DNA from: Bradyrhizobium sp. AZCC 1719
GTDB taxonomy: Bacteria; Pseudomonadota; Alphaproteobacteria; Rhizobiales; Xanthobacteraceae
Assembly: GCF_036924525.1 (NCBI RefSeq)
Contig: NZ_JAZHRU010000001.1
Coordinates: 6,973,001 to 7,037,000 of the forward strand
DNA length: 64,000 nucleotides
Direction of reading: 5' to 3'
The notes under the pieces: model-generated
The model's input: the letters and a program-made list of their open reading frames with translations, nothing else
The model's database searches: none
What the model was told of the DNA's origin: nothing
Part shown: in pieces, positions 32,586-40,842 of the stretch
Layout of the letters: each line of letters begins with the position of its first letter
Position numbering within the stretch: the first letter of the stretch is position 1
Translations under genes and position numbers: made by a program

Positions 32586-33257
32586 ATGCGCGTACCATTG
32601 CTCTATTGCGTCCTTCTGGCAGTCCTGTCGCAGCCGGCATATGCGCAAGGCGCTGACGATACGCTGCTGCCATATGCGGTAAGTATTCATCAGACGCCGA
32701 TGCAGAGCTGGGGGCCGGGAGCCGGCATCTATCTCGGAAAAGGCCTGTTCATCACGGCGGCGCATGTCGCAGGCCGGGCTTGGCTGACGCGACCCAAGAT
32801 CGCCATTGCCGGCTCCGAATATCCGACTCGTGTTGTTAAGGAAGGCAGTTTCGAGGGAACTGATCTAACGCTGCTATCGGTTGATGAGGAGCTTCTTCCG
32901 GTGCGATTGCGGCTTCGGCGAAACTCAATCTGCACCGATCCGCCCAGGCCCGGACAAGAGGTCGTGACCATCGTACCGGGATCTGCCGTGCGCTCCCACA
33001 TCCTCTCGCCCGATCGGCTGCCGGCTAGAACCCGCAGCCGATTCAGCACGGTGATCGCCGACGTGGCTCGCACCGGCAATTCCGGATCAGGGGTGTTCGA
33101 TGTCAAACGCAAGTGCCTGCTCGGGATAATGAGCCGGAAAATTTCGCAACCGCATTATCGACCTGAGACCAGAAAGATGGAAACGCGTGATATCGCCAAA
33201 TACTTTGTACCGGCCTCAGAAATTGCGGCCTTTTTGCCCGCCCATTTGCAGCTCTAG
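32586..33257 (+). CDS. Trypsin-like serine protease, secreted
   Basis: 223 aa. Signal peptide RVPLLYCVLLAVLSQPAYAQ, then a chymotrypsin-fold protease domain with all three catalytic residues visible: His in FITAAHVAG, Asp in GTDLTLLSVDE, and Ser in GNSGSGVFDV. A periplasmic or extracellular location is expected. It lies 62 bases after epsI and 119 bases before gmd on the same strand. A protease beside an exosortase could trim or degrade sorted proteins, but this pairing is not one I recognise as standard. Start chosen at the ATG; a TTG ten codons upstream is possible. Confidence 0.82.
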   Translation: MRVPLLYCVLLAVLSQPAYAQGADDTLLPYAVSIHQTPMQSWGPGAGIYLGKGLFITAAHVAGRAWLTRPKIAIAGSEYPTRVVKEGSFEGTDLTLLSVDEELLPVRLRLRRNSICTDPPRPGQEVVTIVPGSAVRSHILSPDRLPARTRSRFSTVIADVARTGNSGSGVFDVKRKCLLGIMSRKISQPHYRPETRKMETRDIAKYFVPASEIAAFLPAHLQL

Positions 33258-33376
33258 CAGCTCTAATTAGCCCCCTTGGTCCTGCCGATCGATTGCTCGC
33301 GCGTTGAAGCAAATCACGACCTCGGCATTGAATGAATTTGGCGCCCTGGCGCGCTCGAAGCAGTATTGGAGCAAGC

Positions 33377-34462
33377 ATGACAGTTGAACATTCAAAACAG
33401 CGCGTGGCGCTGATCACCGGCGCGACCGGCCAGGACGGCGCCTACTTGGCCGAATATCTGCTCGGCCTCGGCTATGAGGTCCACGGCATCAAGCGGCGGT
33501 CGTCCTCGTTCAACACGGCGCGGATCGATCACCTGTACCAGGACCCGCATTCCCGCAAGGTGCCGTTCCTGCTGCATTACGGCGACATGACCGACTCGAC
33601 CAACCTGATCCGGCTGATGCAGCAGATCCGGCCGACCGAGATCTACAACCTCGCCGCCCAGAGCCATGTCGGGGTCAGCTTCGAAAGCCCGGAATACACC
33701 GCCAACGCCGACGCCATCGGCGTGCTGCGGCTGCTGGAGGCGATCCGCATTCTCGGCATGGAGAAGGAGACGCGGTTCTATCAGGCCTCGACCTCGGAGC
33801 TCTATGGCCTGGTGCAGGAGGTGCCGCAGAAGGAGACCACGCCGTTCTACCCGCGCTCGCCTTACGGCGTCGCCAAGCTGTACGGCTACTGGATCACGGT
33901 GAACTATCGCGAGGCCTACGGCATGTTTGCCTCGAACGGCATCCTGTTCAACCACGAGAGCCCGATCCGCGGCGAGACCTTTGTCACCCGCAAGATCACC
34001 CGCAGCGTCGCCCGCATCGAGGTTGGCCTGAACGAGGTGCTCTATCTCGGCAACCTCGAAGCCAAGCGCGACTGGGGCCATGCGCGGGATTATATCGAGG
34101 GCATGCACAAGATCCTGCAGGCCGATGCCCCCGACGATTTCGTGCTGGCGACCGGCGAGACCCGCTCGGTGCGCGAATTCGTCGAACTGGCGTTCGCCGA
34201 AGTCGGCCGCCGCATCGAATGGCGCGGCCAGGGCGTCGACGAGACCGGGGTCGACCAAAAATCCGGCACCACCGTGGTCCGCATCGATCCGGTCTATTTC
34301 CGCCCCACCGAAGTCGATCTTCTGGTCGGCGATGCCAGCAAGGCGCGCGACAAACTCGGCTGGAAGCCCAAGACGTCGTTCGCCCAGATGGTCAAGGAAA
34401 TGGTGGCGAACGATCTCAACGAAGCGAAGCGGGAGGTCGCCAATGGCAAGCCTGCCGTTTGA
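33377..34462 (+). CDS. gmd: GDP-mannose 4,6-dehydratase
   Basis: 361 aa from an ATG with GGAGCAAGC upstream. NADP Rossmann motif [17 protein letters not shown] near residues 12-28, [15 protein letters not shown] typical of [18 protein letters not shown], catalytic Ser-Glu in QASTSELYG and Tyr/Lys in [10 protein letters not shown], and [17 protein letters not shown] near residue 190. It converts GDP-mannose to GDP-4-keto-6-deoxymannose, the first step to GDP-fucose. It overlaps fcl by 20 bases. Its composition is noticeably more GC-rich than the genes on both sides. Confidence 0.97.
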   Translation: MTVEHSKQRVALITGATGQDGAYLAEYLLGLGYEVHGIKRRSSSFNTARIDHLYQDPHSRKVPFLLHYGDMTDSTNLIRLMQQIRPTEIYNLAAQSHVGVSFESPEYTANADAIGVLRLLEAIRILGMEKETRFYQASTSELYGLVQEVPQKETTPFYPRSPYGVAKLYGYWITVNYREAYGMFASNGILFNHESPIRGETFVTRKITRSVARIEVGLNEVLYLGNLEAKRDWGHARDYIEGMHKILQADAPDDFVLATGETRSVREFVELAFAEVGRRIEWRGQGVDETGVDQKSGTTVVRIDPVYFRPTEVDLLVGDASKARDKLGWKPKTSFAQMVKEMVANDLNEAKREVANGKPAV

Positions 34463-35390
34463 GCTGACGGGCAAGACCGTCTACGTCGCCGGCCACCGCG
34501 GCATGGTCGGCGCCGCGCTGGTGCGCCGGCTGGCGCGGGAAGACGTCGAACTGCTGACGACGCCCCGCAATGAGGTCGATCTGCGCGATCAGGCCGCGGT
34601 CAACCGCTGGTTTGCCGCCAACCGGCCCCAGGCGGTGTTTCTGGCGGCCGCCAAGGTCGGCGGCATCGTCGCCAACAACACCCTGCGCGCCGAATTCCTC
34701 TACGACAATCTGGCGATTGCAGCGAACGTGATCCATGCCGCGCATGTCTACGGCGCCGAGAAGCTGATGTTCTTAGGCTCCTCCTGCATCTATCCCAAGC
34801 TGGCGCCGCAGCCGCTGCACGAGGATTCCATGCTGACGGGGCCGCTGGAACCGACCAACGAACCCTATGCGATTGCCAAGATCGCCGGCATCAAGATGGT
34901 GGAGGCCTATCGCAGCCAGTACGGCGCCGACTTCATCAATGTGATGCCGACCAATCTGTACGGGCGCGGCGACAATTATCATCCCGAATACAGCCACGTC
35001 GTCGCCGCGCTGATCCGCCGCTTTCACGAGGCCAAGGTTTCTGGCGCGAAGGAGGTCGTGGTCTGGGGCACCGGCACGCCGCGGCGCGAATTCCTCTATG
35101 TCGACGACCTCGCGGACGCCTGCATCCATCTGATGAAGACCTATTCGGCGAGCGAGTTGGTCAATATCGGCACCGGCGAGGACATCACGATCGCCGAATT
35201 CGCCCGCGTCGTCGCGGCGACGGTCGGCTACAGCGGCGAGATCGGTTTTGATGCCTCGCGCCCGGACGGTACCCCGCGCAAGCTGCTCGATGTCAGCCGG
35301 CTGGCCAAACTCGGCTGGCGCGCCAGCACGAAGCTCGAGGACGGCATCCGGCTCGCCTACCAGGCGTTCCTGAGTGAAGGACAACAATAG
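34443..35390 (+). CDS. fcl: GDP-L-fucose synthase
   Basis: 315 aa. Rossmann [36 protein letters not shown], catalytic [11 protein letters not shown] and [16 protein letters not shown] are the hallmarks of the epimerase-reductase. The ATG at 34443 lies inside the gmd end and has GGGAGGT 6 bases upstream. It makes GDP-L-fucose from the gmd product, so the locus polymer should contain fucose or a related 6-deoxy sugar. The gene pair is the only nucleotide-sugar pathway in the window; other sugars must come from elsewhere. Confidence 0.97.
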   Translation: MASLPFELTGKTVYVAGHRGMVGAALVRRLAREDVELLTTPRNEVDLRDQAAVNRWFAANRPQAVFLAAAKVGGIVANNTLRAEFLYDNLAIAANVIHAAHVYGAEKLMFLGSSCIYPKLAPQPLHEDSMLTGPLEPTNEPYAIAKIAGIKMVEAYRSQYGADFINVMPTNLYGRGDNYHPEYSHVVAALIRRFHEAKVSGAKEVVVWGTGTPRREFLYVDDLADACIHLMKTYSASELVNIGTGEDITIAEFARVVAATVGYSGEIGFDASRPDGTPRKLLDVSRLAKLGWRASTKLEDGIRLAYQAFLSEGQQ

Positions 35391-35449
35391 TCATTCCGGA
35401 AGCCGCGCAATCGAACCTCACGCCATTCGGATCGCGGCCGGATTAGAAA

Positions 35450-36268
35450 TCAATAGTAGCCGTAGTACGAACCAGCCGCCTCGGTCGACTTATTCACAAC
35501 GACGCGGACAACGGTTGTCCGTCGCAAATGCCGCTGGCATTCCTTGATGTCAGAAACCGTCGTGTTTCCAACCCCCGCAACGAGCAACGCCGCATCCATT
35601 CGAGGCAGGATCGAAATTACATCATCGCCGAGCAGCATCGGCGGAAGATCGAAGATAACGATACGTGACCGGAAATCCCGCTTGATGGTCTGCAGCATCG
35701 CCCCCATCGTCTGCGAAGCCATCCACTCGGAAGAATGCGACGAGACCGATCCGGGCAGCACCAGCATGTTGTTGGGACCGATGCTTACCTGCATCACCGC
35801 TGACGAAAGCGGCGTGCGTCCTTCCAGGACATCGAGAACACCGCCATTGCCGTCTATGCCCAGATAATTTCCAACTGCTGGCCGGCGCAAATCGAGATCG
35901 ACCAGCAGCACCGACCGCTCCGGCAGGCGTGAAATGCTCAGTGCAAGATTGCAGGCCGTCACGGTCTTTCCGCACCCGGCGGTCGGCGAGGTCACAGCCA
36001 GGAACTGCCAGCTTTTCTTGTCCATCTCCTGCAGCACCTGGGTGCGCAGCATGTCGTAGTAGCGGCCGTTCGGACCGGAAGTGCCATATGCCACGATTCG
36101 GTTGGCTTCGAGATGATCGGCCCGAAGACGCACCTCGTTAACGGGCGACTCGGCTGAGCGCTGCAGCGGTCCGTTAGCCGCAAGGGCAGATCCGCTCACG
36201 GCTCCGGGACGGTGTACCACCTCCGCAGCGCGCGCGAGTTCGACAGCCTGCTTTATTGAATCCACCAC
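35450..36268 (-). CDS. Bacterial tyrosine kinase of the CpsD/CapB type, exosortase-locus form
   Basis: 272 aa from a GTG 13 bases after the GumC-like stop; the frame is open further upstream but overlaps that gene. An extended N-terminal linker precedes the P-loop kinase. Walker A reads SPTAGCGKTVTACNLAL, Walker A' VLLVDLDLRRPAVG, Walker B IVIFDLPPM. The C-terminus has a tyrosine cluster YYGYY, the expected autophosphorylation site, though short. BY-kinases phosphorylate themselves to drive chain-length control through the membrane partner encoded upstream. The membrane activator is a separate protein here, as in CpsC/CpsD. Confidence 0.88.
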   Translation of the reverse strand: MVDSIKQAVELARAAEVVHRPGAVSGSALAANGPLQRSAESPVNEVRLRADHLEANRIVAYGTSGPNGRYYDMLRTQVLQEMDKKSWQFLAVTSPTAGCGKTVTACNLALSISRLPERSVLLVDLDLRRPAVGNYLGIDGNGGVLDVLEGRTPLSSAVMQVSIGPNNMLVLPGSVSSHSSEWMASQTMGAMLQTIKRDFRSRIVIFDLPPMLLGDDVISILPRMDAALLVAGVGNTTVSDIKECQRHLRRTTVVRVVVNKSTEAAGSYYGYY

Positions 36269-36281
36269 ATGACCCCGCAAA

Positions 36282-37628
36282 TTATCGAAACAGCCCGACC
36301 CTGGCCTTGGCAATCAAGAGATCAAGGGGCGGAAGGAAGAGGTACGCAACGATCAACAGTCCGATCACAACCAGCGCGAACAGCCCCAGAAAAGCAAATA
36401 TCCGCCGCCGCTGCGCACGCAACTCGGCCGTCGTCGTGATGTAGGGAATTGAAATGATCAAATGGCCATCGACCACCGACAGAAGCTCATTGCTTCTGCG
36501 GATTCCCTTGTCCAGGATTTCGACCAGAAATGCCAGCCCCGCGCCGCCAAAAAGCGCAGCCGCGAACGCCATGGCAAGGACCTTCAGCCGATTGGGCTTG
36601 ATCGGCTCTTGCGGAGCCGTGGGCTGCTCGATGATTTCGAGCTTCTCGGACTGCTGGTCCTTTTCGAGGTTCTCGCCGAGCCGTGCGGCGGCCAATTTTG
36701 CCGAGGCAGCATCGAGATTTTTCTGCAAGCTCTCCTGTTGGGCGACCAAGGCCTCGAGGCTGGCCGCTGTTGCAGCATCACTGGTAGGCGCCGGCGCAGC
36801 GGCCACCTTTTCCAAGGCTTCGATCTGCCTCTTCAGGGACTGGATCACGGGATGGCGCTCTGAGTACAGCGCGCCCCTCTGAATCAACTCGGACTTAAGC
36901 TGCGTAAGGGTTGTCGGCTGGTCGGAGCCGGTTGACGATGCCGGCTTACCTTGCGTGACCCGCAACTGAGCGATCTTGGCATCAAGCGCATTGTTCTCCG
37001 CCTGAAGCCTCTGCACCTCTCGGGCCAGGAACTTCGTTGTGTCCGTGGCGCGGCTGGTTCGATCTCGAAGATCCTCGTTTAGGATCCGCGTCATCAACTC
37101 GTTGGCTACCTGCGCAGCCACCGCAGCATTGCCGTATTCGAATCCGACCGAGAAAACGATCGTAGGATTTTCCATAGCGGCGCGCGTCCGCTGCTTGAAG
37201 TCCAGTTGAAGATCGACCGGCGCGATTTTCGTGTGCTTCTTGACCTGCGCGACGAGCTCGGTCGGCGACATCAGCGAGCGCTTGTCCGGGAACAGTTTGA
37301 ATTTGTCGGCGATCGCGATGAGATTGTCGCGTGTCATTGTCCGCTGCTGAATGGCCTGGATTCGCTCCTGCGCGGCGCTGGTAACTGTAGGCCGGACCAG
37401 TTCGGATGGAATCTGCTGCGATTGAACGAGTATTCGTCCTTCGGAGACATAGGTTGGTGGCCAAAGCAACGCTACCGCGGCGCCCACAGCCAGGATCGTG
37501 GCGAATGGCAGCACAAAATAGGCCCACCGCCGTTTGAACACTTCCCAGTAGAAGGCGGGCTGCAACAGGTGACTGCGGTCCTCTTGCAGCGGCTGGAAAT
37601 CGTCCTCAAATTCAACTTTCTGCAGCAT
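36282..37628 (-). CDS. Polysaccharide chain-length determinant (Wzz/GumC-like)
   Basis: 448 aa. Two membrane segments, YFVLPFATILAVGAAVALLW near residue 37 and IFAFLGLFALVVIGLLIVAY near 410, enclose a long periplasmic domain with coiled coil (FLAREVQRLQAENNALDAKI and onward). The Wzz N-terminal strand PPTYVSEGRILVQSQQ follows the first segment. A second hydrophobic stretch near 350 (KVLAMAFAAALFGGAGLAFL) carries the Pro-Gly-rich Wzz motif context QEPIKPNRLK. It sets polymer length and activates the kinase encoded 13 bases downstream. The start ATG is followed by MLQKVEFEDDF and lies in a divergent promoter gap. Confidence 0.9.
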   Translation of the reverse strand: MLQKVEFEDDFQPLQEDRSHLLQPAFYWEVFKRRWAYFVLPFATILAVGAAVALLWPPTYVSEGRILVQSQQIPSELVRPTVTSAAQERIQAIQQRTMTRDNLIAIADKFKLFPDKRSLMSPTELVAQVKKHTKIAPVDLQLDFKQRTRAAMENPTIVFSVGFEYGNAAVAAQVANELMTRILNEDLRDRTSRATDTTKFLAREVQRLQAENNALDAKIAQLRVTQGKPASSTGSDQPTTLTQLKSELIQRGALYSERHPVIQSLKRQIEALEKVAAAPAPTSDAATAASLEALVAQQESLQKNLDAASAKLAAARLGENLEKDQQSEKLEIIEQPTAPQEPIKPNRLKVLAMAFAAALFGGAGLAFLVEILDKGIRRSNELLSVVDGHLIISIPYITTTAELRAQRRRIFAFLGLFALVVIGLLIVAYLFLPPLDLLIAKARVGLFR

Positions 37629-37905
37629 ATATTATATTGTCCGAGCGTCTGTTTGCGACCCTGCTGGGCTAATAGTACCGCGAAATGATCGGTGGCGCGT
37701 CGCTCCAAACTGCAATCTAGCATCGATCTTGCAGGGATTTAATGAATAGTTGCTGAGCGCCACGATTTTCAGATTTCAATCTTAATGGCGGTTCCAATGG
37801 CCGCCGCTTTGGCAAATTTACGTAGATCAGAGAAATGGGTCGAAGGAGGCAGGGCAATTCCGCGAACTACGCTATAAGGGTCGATAGCCGGGCTAAGGAA
37901 GTTCA
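37629..37905. promoter_or_regulatory. Divergent promoter region of chain-length and ATPase genes
   Basis: 277 bases between two divergent genes. The left side near 37629 is AT-rich (ATATTATATTGTCC), as expected for the GumC-like gene promoter. A GGCGG/CCGCC pair around TTCCAATGG near 37784-37803 could form a hairpin. The ATPase start has GGAAGTTCA just upstream. No specific regulator site could be named. Confidence 0.45.
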
Positions 37906-38742
37906 ATGTACGAGGCATTTTATCAACTACGGGAGAAACCTTTTTCAATCCTCCCCGACCCCGACCTGATTTATTGGGGCAAAATGCATTCCATGGCGTT
38001 CACGATGCTGGAGTTCGGCGTCATGAACAACGCCGGCTTCACCGTCATTACCGGTGAAATAGGTTCCGGCAAGACGACCCTGGTCCGGCACCTGCTCAAG
38101 AAGGTTAGTCCAGCGATCACCATCGGACTGATCTCGAATTCCCCGCAGGGCCGCCAGGAATTGCTGCAATGGATCCTGATGTCGCTCGGGCAACCGTTCG
38201 ATGGAGATTATCCAAATCTTTTCAAGAAGTTACAAGATTTTTTATACGGTCAATTCGCCAACGGAAGGCGAACCATATTGATCATCGACGAGGCGCAGAA
38301 CCTCGAGCCGGAAGCGCTCGAACATTTGCGCATGATCTCCAATATTAACGCGGACAAATTTCAGATTCTGCAGCTGATTCTGGTAGGGCAGCCCCAACTG
38401 CGCGACCTGCTGCTCGCGCCCAAACTGCATCAGTTCGCGCAGCGGATTTCCTCCGATTTCCACCTGCGCCCCCTCGATGAGCGGGAGGTCGCCAACTACA
38501 TCGCTTTCCGGCTTCAGGCGGTGGGTGCCCGGCGCCCCCTCTTCACCCAAGAGGCCTGTTCGCTTATCGCGTCTGCGAGCGGTGGAATACCCCGAATGAT
38601 TAACGTCTTGTGTGACACGGCGCTGGTTTATGGTTTTGCCAACGATCAGCGAGTAATTTCGGATCAGATTGTGCGGGATGTTATTGCAGACAAGCAACAG
38701 TACAGCATTTTTCCGGTAAAAAAGTTCTCGCGGGTTCCCTAA
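37906..38742 (+). CDS. ExeA-type AAA+ ATPase of the exosortase/exopolysaccharide locus
   Basis: 278 aa. The N-terminus MYEAFYQLREKPFSILPDPD is the ExeA/GspA hallmark. Walker A GEIGSGKTTLVRHLL (residues ~50-64), Walker B TILIIDEAQNLEPEALEHLR near 127, and sensor/arginine region QRISSDFHLRPLDEREVANY near 187 complete the ATPase. The peptidoglycan-binding extension of full ExeA is missing, as in the ATPases accompanying PEP-CTERM loci. It is likely cytoplasmic and may power assembly of the export complex. It is followed 122 bases later by the Wza-like gene. Confidence 0.92.
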   Translation: MYEAFYQLREKPFSILPDPDLIYWGKMHSMAFTMLEFGVMNNAGFTVITGEIGSGKTTLVRHLLKKVSPAITIGLISNSPQGRQELLQWILMSLGQPFDGDYPNLFKKLQDFLYGQFANGRRTILIIDEAQNLEPEALEHLRMISNINADKFQILQLILVGQPQLRDLLLAPKLHQFAQRISSDFHLRPLDEREVANYIAFRLQAVGARRPLFTQEACSLIASASGGIPRMINVLCDTALVYGFANDQRVISDQIVRDVIADKQQYSIFPVKKFSRVP

Positions 38743-38801
38743 GTCATTGTATTCTATTAGCTTCCCCATGGCTAAATAATGGCTGCGTGTTCGGGAAAAT
38801 C

Positions 38802-38849
38802 CCCGCACGTCGGCCCAAATGTCTTTGTTTGCGGGCTTTTTTGCCGACG
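38802..38849 (+). promoter_or_regulatory. Candidate attenuator/pseudoknot in the Wza-like gene leader
   Basis: CCCGCA (38802-38807) pairs with TGCGGG (38830-38835), which is followed by CTTTTTTG, a terminator-like pattern. CGTCGGC (38808-38814) pairs with GCCGACG (38843-38849), which crosses the first stem. The two helices therefore exclude each other or form a pseudoknot. The second stem ends 3 bases before the AGGGGAAA ribosome-binding site. This would allow premature termination or control of translation of the export gene; it is a structural reading only. Confidence 0.5.
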
Positions 38850-38864
38850 GTTAGGGGAAATGAC

Positions 38865-39449
38865 ATGCGAATCTTGCTGGCGCTGCTGTGCGTTGCCTTC
38901 CTGACCGCGGGGGCGGAAGCGCAGACCCTGAAATCGGGCGACAGCCTGAGCATTTCGGTCCTGCAGGACCCGAAGCTCGACCGGACGGTTGTCGTCGACC
39001 CCTCCGGTGAAATCGCGTTTCCCCTCGCCGGCCATATCAGGGCGCGCGGCCTCACACCATTGGCGCTCGAAAACATTCTCAAGAACAAGCTGAAGAACAA
39101 CTACAAGGACGAGAATCTCGACGTCACGGTTGCTGTCATAGCCGCTCCTAAGGAGATCCCCGAGGACGACCTGAAGCCGAAGATTTTCATCACCGGCGAG
39201 ATCATCAAGCCGGGCTCCTATGTGGTCAGACAGAAGACGACCCTGATGCAGGCCATTGCACTGGCCGGCGGCATCGGCCCCTTTGCTGCGAAGAATCGCA
39301 TCCAGGTGAGACGCAAGGGCCCCGGCGGCGACGAAACAATTTTCATGTTTAACTATCGGGCTTACGAAGCTGGTGACGATTTAGAAGGTAACATCACCTT
39401 GCGAGCCGGCGACGTCATCATGGTTCCGGAACGGCGCTTGTTTGAGTGA
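38865..39449 (+). CDS. Polysaccharide export outer-membrane protein (Wza-like, short form)
   Basis: 194 aa from the ATG with AGGGGAAATGAC upstream. Signal peptide MRILLALLCVAFLTAGAEAQ; no lipobox cysteine. Poly_export domain: LKSGDSLSISVLQDPKLDRT, PSGEIAFPLAGHIRARGLTP and KNNYKDENLDVTVAVI. An SLBB domain follows: FITGEIIKPGSYVVRQKTTL, LAGGIGPFAAKN and ITLRAGDVIMVPERRLFE. The lack of the C-terminal outer-membrane helix of true Wza suggests it relies on the barrel protein encoded 31 bases downstream. Confidence 0.93.
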   Translation: MRILLALLCVAFLTAGAEAQTLKSGDSLSISVLQDPKLDRTVVVDPSGEIAFPLAGHIRARGLTPLALENILKNKLKNNYKDENLDVTVAVIAAPKEIPEDDLKPKIFITGEIIKPGSYVVRQKTTLMQAIALAGGIGPFAAKNRIQVRRKGPGGDETIFMFNYRAYEAGDDLEGNITLRAGDVIMVPERRLFE

Positions 39450-39480
39450 GGTCTGACGCACGGCGGGGGCGAGAAGCAAC

Positions 39481-40716
39481 GTGAAGAGAGCTGCCATAGC
39501 AGTCTCGGTATGCTTTGGCATGGCGCCGTCCGTGGCATTTGCGTTCGATTGGTCGATAAAGGCCAGCGAGACCGAAACGGTCGAACTGAACAGCAACCAG
39601 TTCTTGCGTAGTTCCCCCGCGGGATCGGTGGGCTCCTACACGACGCTCAGCGCCGACGCACAGGCGCGTACGCCGACGTCCAAGTTCAACTTCACCGGCG
39701 ACGGCAGCTACAAGAAGTATTGGGGACCGGGCGTTGTCGGAACTGCGTCGGAATTCCTGAACTATGGCTTCAAGGCGCGCTACGAGATTCAGGAAAAGAC
39801 GAAATTCGACCGGGAGTATGTCGAGGGAAGCTGGAGACAGCAGAGTACTGCTCTCGCGCTGCTGAACGATCTCGGTGTCTCCGTTCCGACTTCAGGCTTT
39901 ATCGATCGGCTCACGGCAACCGGCGGAATCGACCGTTCGATCACCGCAATTGACACAGTGTCCCTGCTCGTCACGTCCTCGCGCACGAGCTACCAGCCGT
40001 CGAGCGGGGGCGGCACGCCCTTTACGGATACGCTTGCGCGCGGCAACTGGAGGCGCTCGCTAAGTTCGGTCACCGCGATCAACCTGTCCTCCGAATACGA
40101 GCTGCTCGAATATGACAACGCATTCAACACCCGGGTCCAGATTTTTCGTGATCAGGCCGGATTCGACACTACTTTGTCGGCGGTGCTTTCCTTTCGGGCC
40201 AATGCCGGTGTCGCCTATCTGGTGACCGATCGAGGAGTTTCTGCATTCGGGGGCGGGACGCCTGCCACACCCGTATCAAGCTCGGTCCTCGACTGGATCG
40301 GCGACGCGGTCCTCACCTATCGAATGCTGAAAAGCACGACTCTGTCCGTCACCGCCAGCCAGTCAGTTGGACCGAGCATTGTGGGCTCGCTGTTCAAACG
40401 GGATTCGATTACGGCATCGCTGAGCCACAGCATCAACGCACGATCCACCGTCTCGCTCGCAGCGAGCGGCAACCGACAGATCTCGACCACAACGACGGAC
40501 TACGCTTCGGCGTCGGCGACATACAGCTACAATCTGACCCGCGAATGGGCGACGTCGCTCACCTACCGGTATCTGCATCGGTTCGCGAGCACCGGCACCA
40601 CCATTTTCGACCCGATTACCGGCACGCCAACGGTTTCCGGCACGGGCCCCGCGGACTCCCACAGCCTGATGTTTGTCGTGACGCACAACTGGACTGTATT
40701 GCCTTCCGGCAATTAG
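39481..40716 (+). CDS. Outer-membrane beta-barrel protein of the exopolysaccharide locus
   Basis: 411 aa, GTG start followed by AAGAGAGCTGCC. Signal peptide (AIAVSVCFGMAPSVAFA) then alternating polar and hydrophobic strands throughout: FDWSIKASETETVELNSNQF, ATYSYNLTREWATSLTYRYL, and the terminal SLMFVVTHNWTVLPSGN. This is the layout of the outer-membrane barrels that accompany exosortase polysaccharide loci. Immediately downstream of the Wza-like gene, so probably part of the same export channel. A dispersed repeat begins right after the stop and doubles as terminator. Confidence 0.82.
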   Translation: MKRAAIAVSVCFGMAPSVAFAFDWSIKASETETVELNSNQFLRSSPAGSVGSYTTLSADAQARTPTSKFNFTGDGSYKKYWGPGVVGTASEFLNYGFKARYEIQEKTKFDREYVEGSWRQQSTALALLNDLGVSVPTSGFIDRLTATGGIDRSITAIDTVSLLVTSSRTSYQPSSGGGTPFTDTLARGNWRRSLSSVTAINLSSEYELLEYDNAFNTRVQIFRDQAGFDTTLSAVLSFRANAGVAYLVTDRGVSAFGGGTPATPVSSSVLDWIGDAVLTYRMLKSTTLSVTASQSVGPSIVGSLFKRDSITASLSHSINARSTVSLAASGNRQISTTTTDYASASATYSYNLTREWATSLTYRYLHRFASTGTTIFDPITGTPTVSGTGPADSHSLMFVVTHNWTVLPSGN

Positions 40717-40835
40717 CGCGTTTTCCAGCGAAAGCCCGCCCCGGACTTGATCCGGGGTGGACACCGGTTCGCGTCAAGAAAACGCGTCAAAACAAAAATC
40801 TAGAGCCAGGTTCAATCAGAACCGAAAGGCTCTAG
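40717..40835 (-). repeat. Dispersed palindromic repeat, copy 2 (also terminator)
   Basis: Same family as 191-293 but reversed. It contains CCCCGGA/TCCGGGG (40739-40745, 40751-40757) and a nested hairpin: outer stem CTAGAGCC (40800-40807) with GGCTCTAG (40828-40835), inner stem GGTTC (40809-40813) with GAACC (40819-40823). It lies between two convergent genes and so can terminate transcripts from both sides. It extends further than copy 1 by the CCCCGGA block. Confidence 0.78.
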
Positions 40836-40842
40836 CCCGCGT

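Noticed and set aside
33392..34474. Minus-strand frame of 360 codons opposite gmd
   Set aside because: Long only because gmd is GC-rich; gmd itself is unmistakable.
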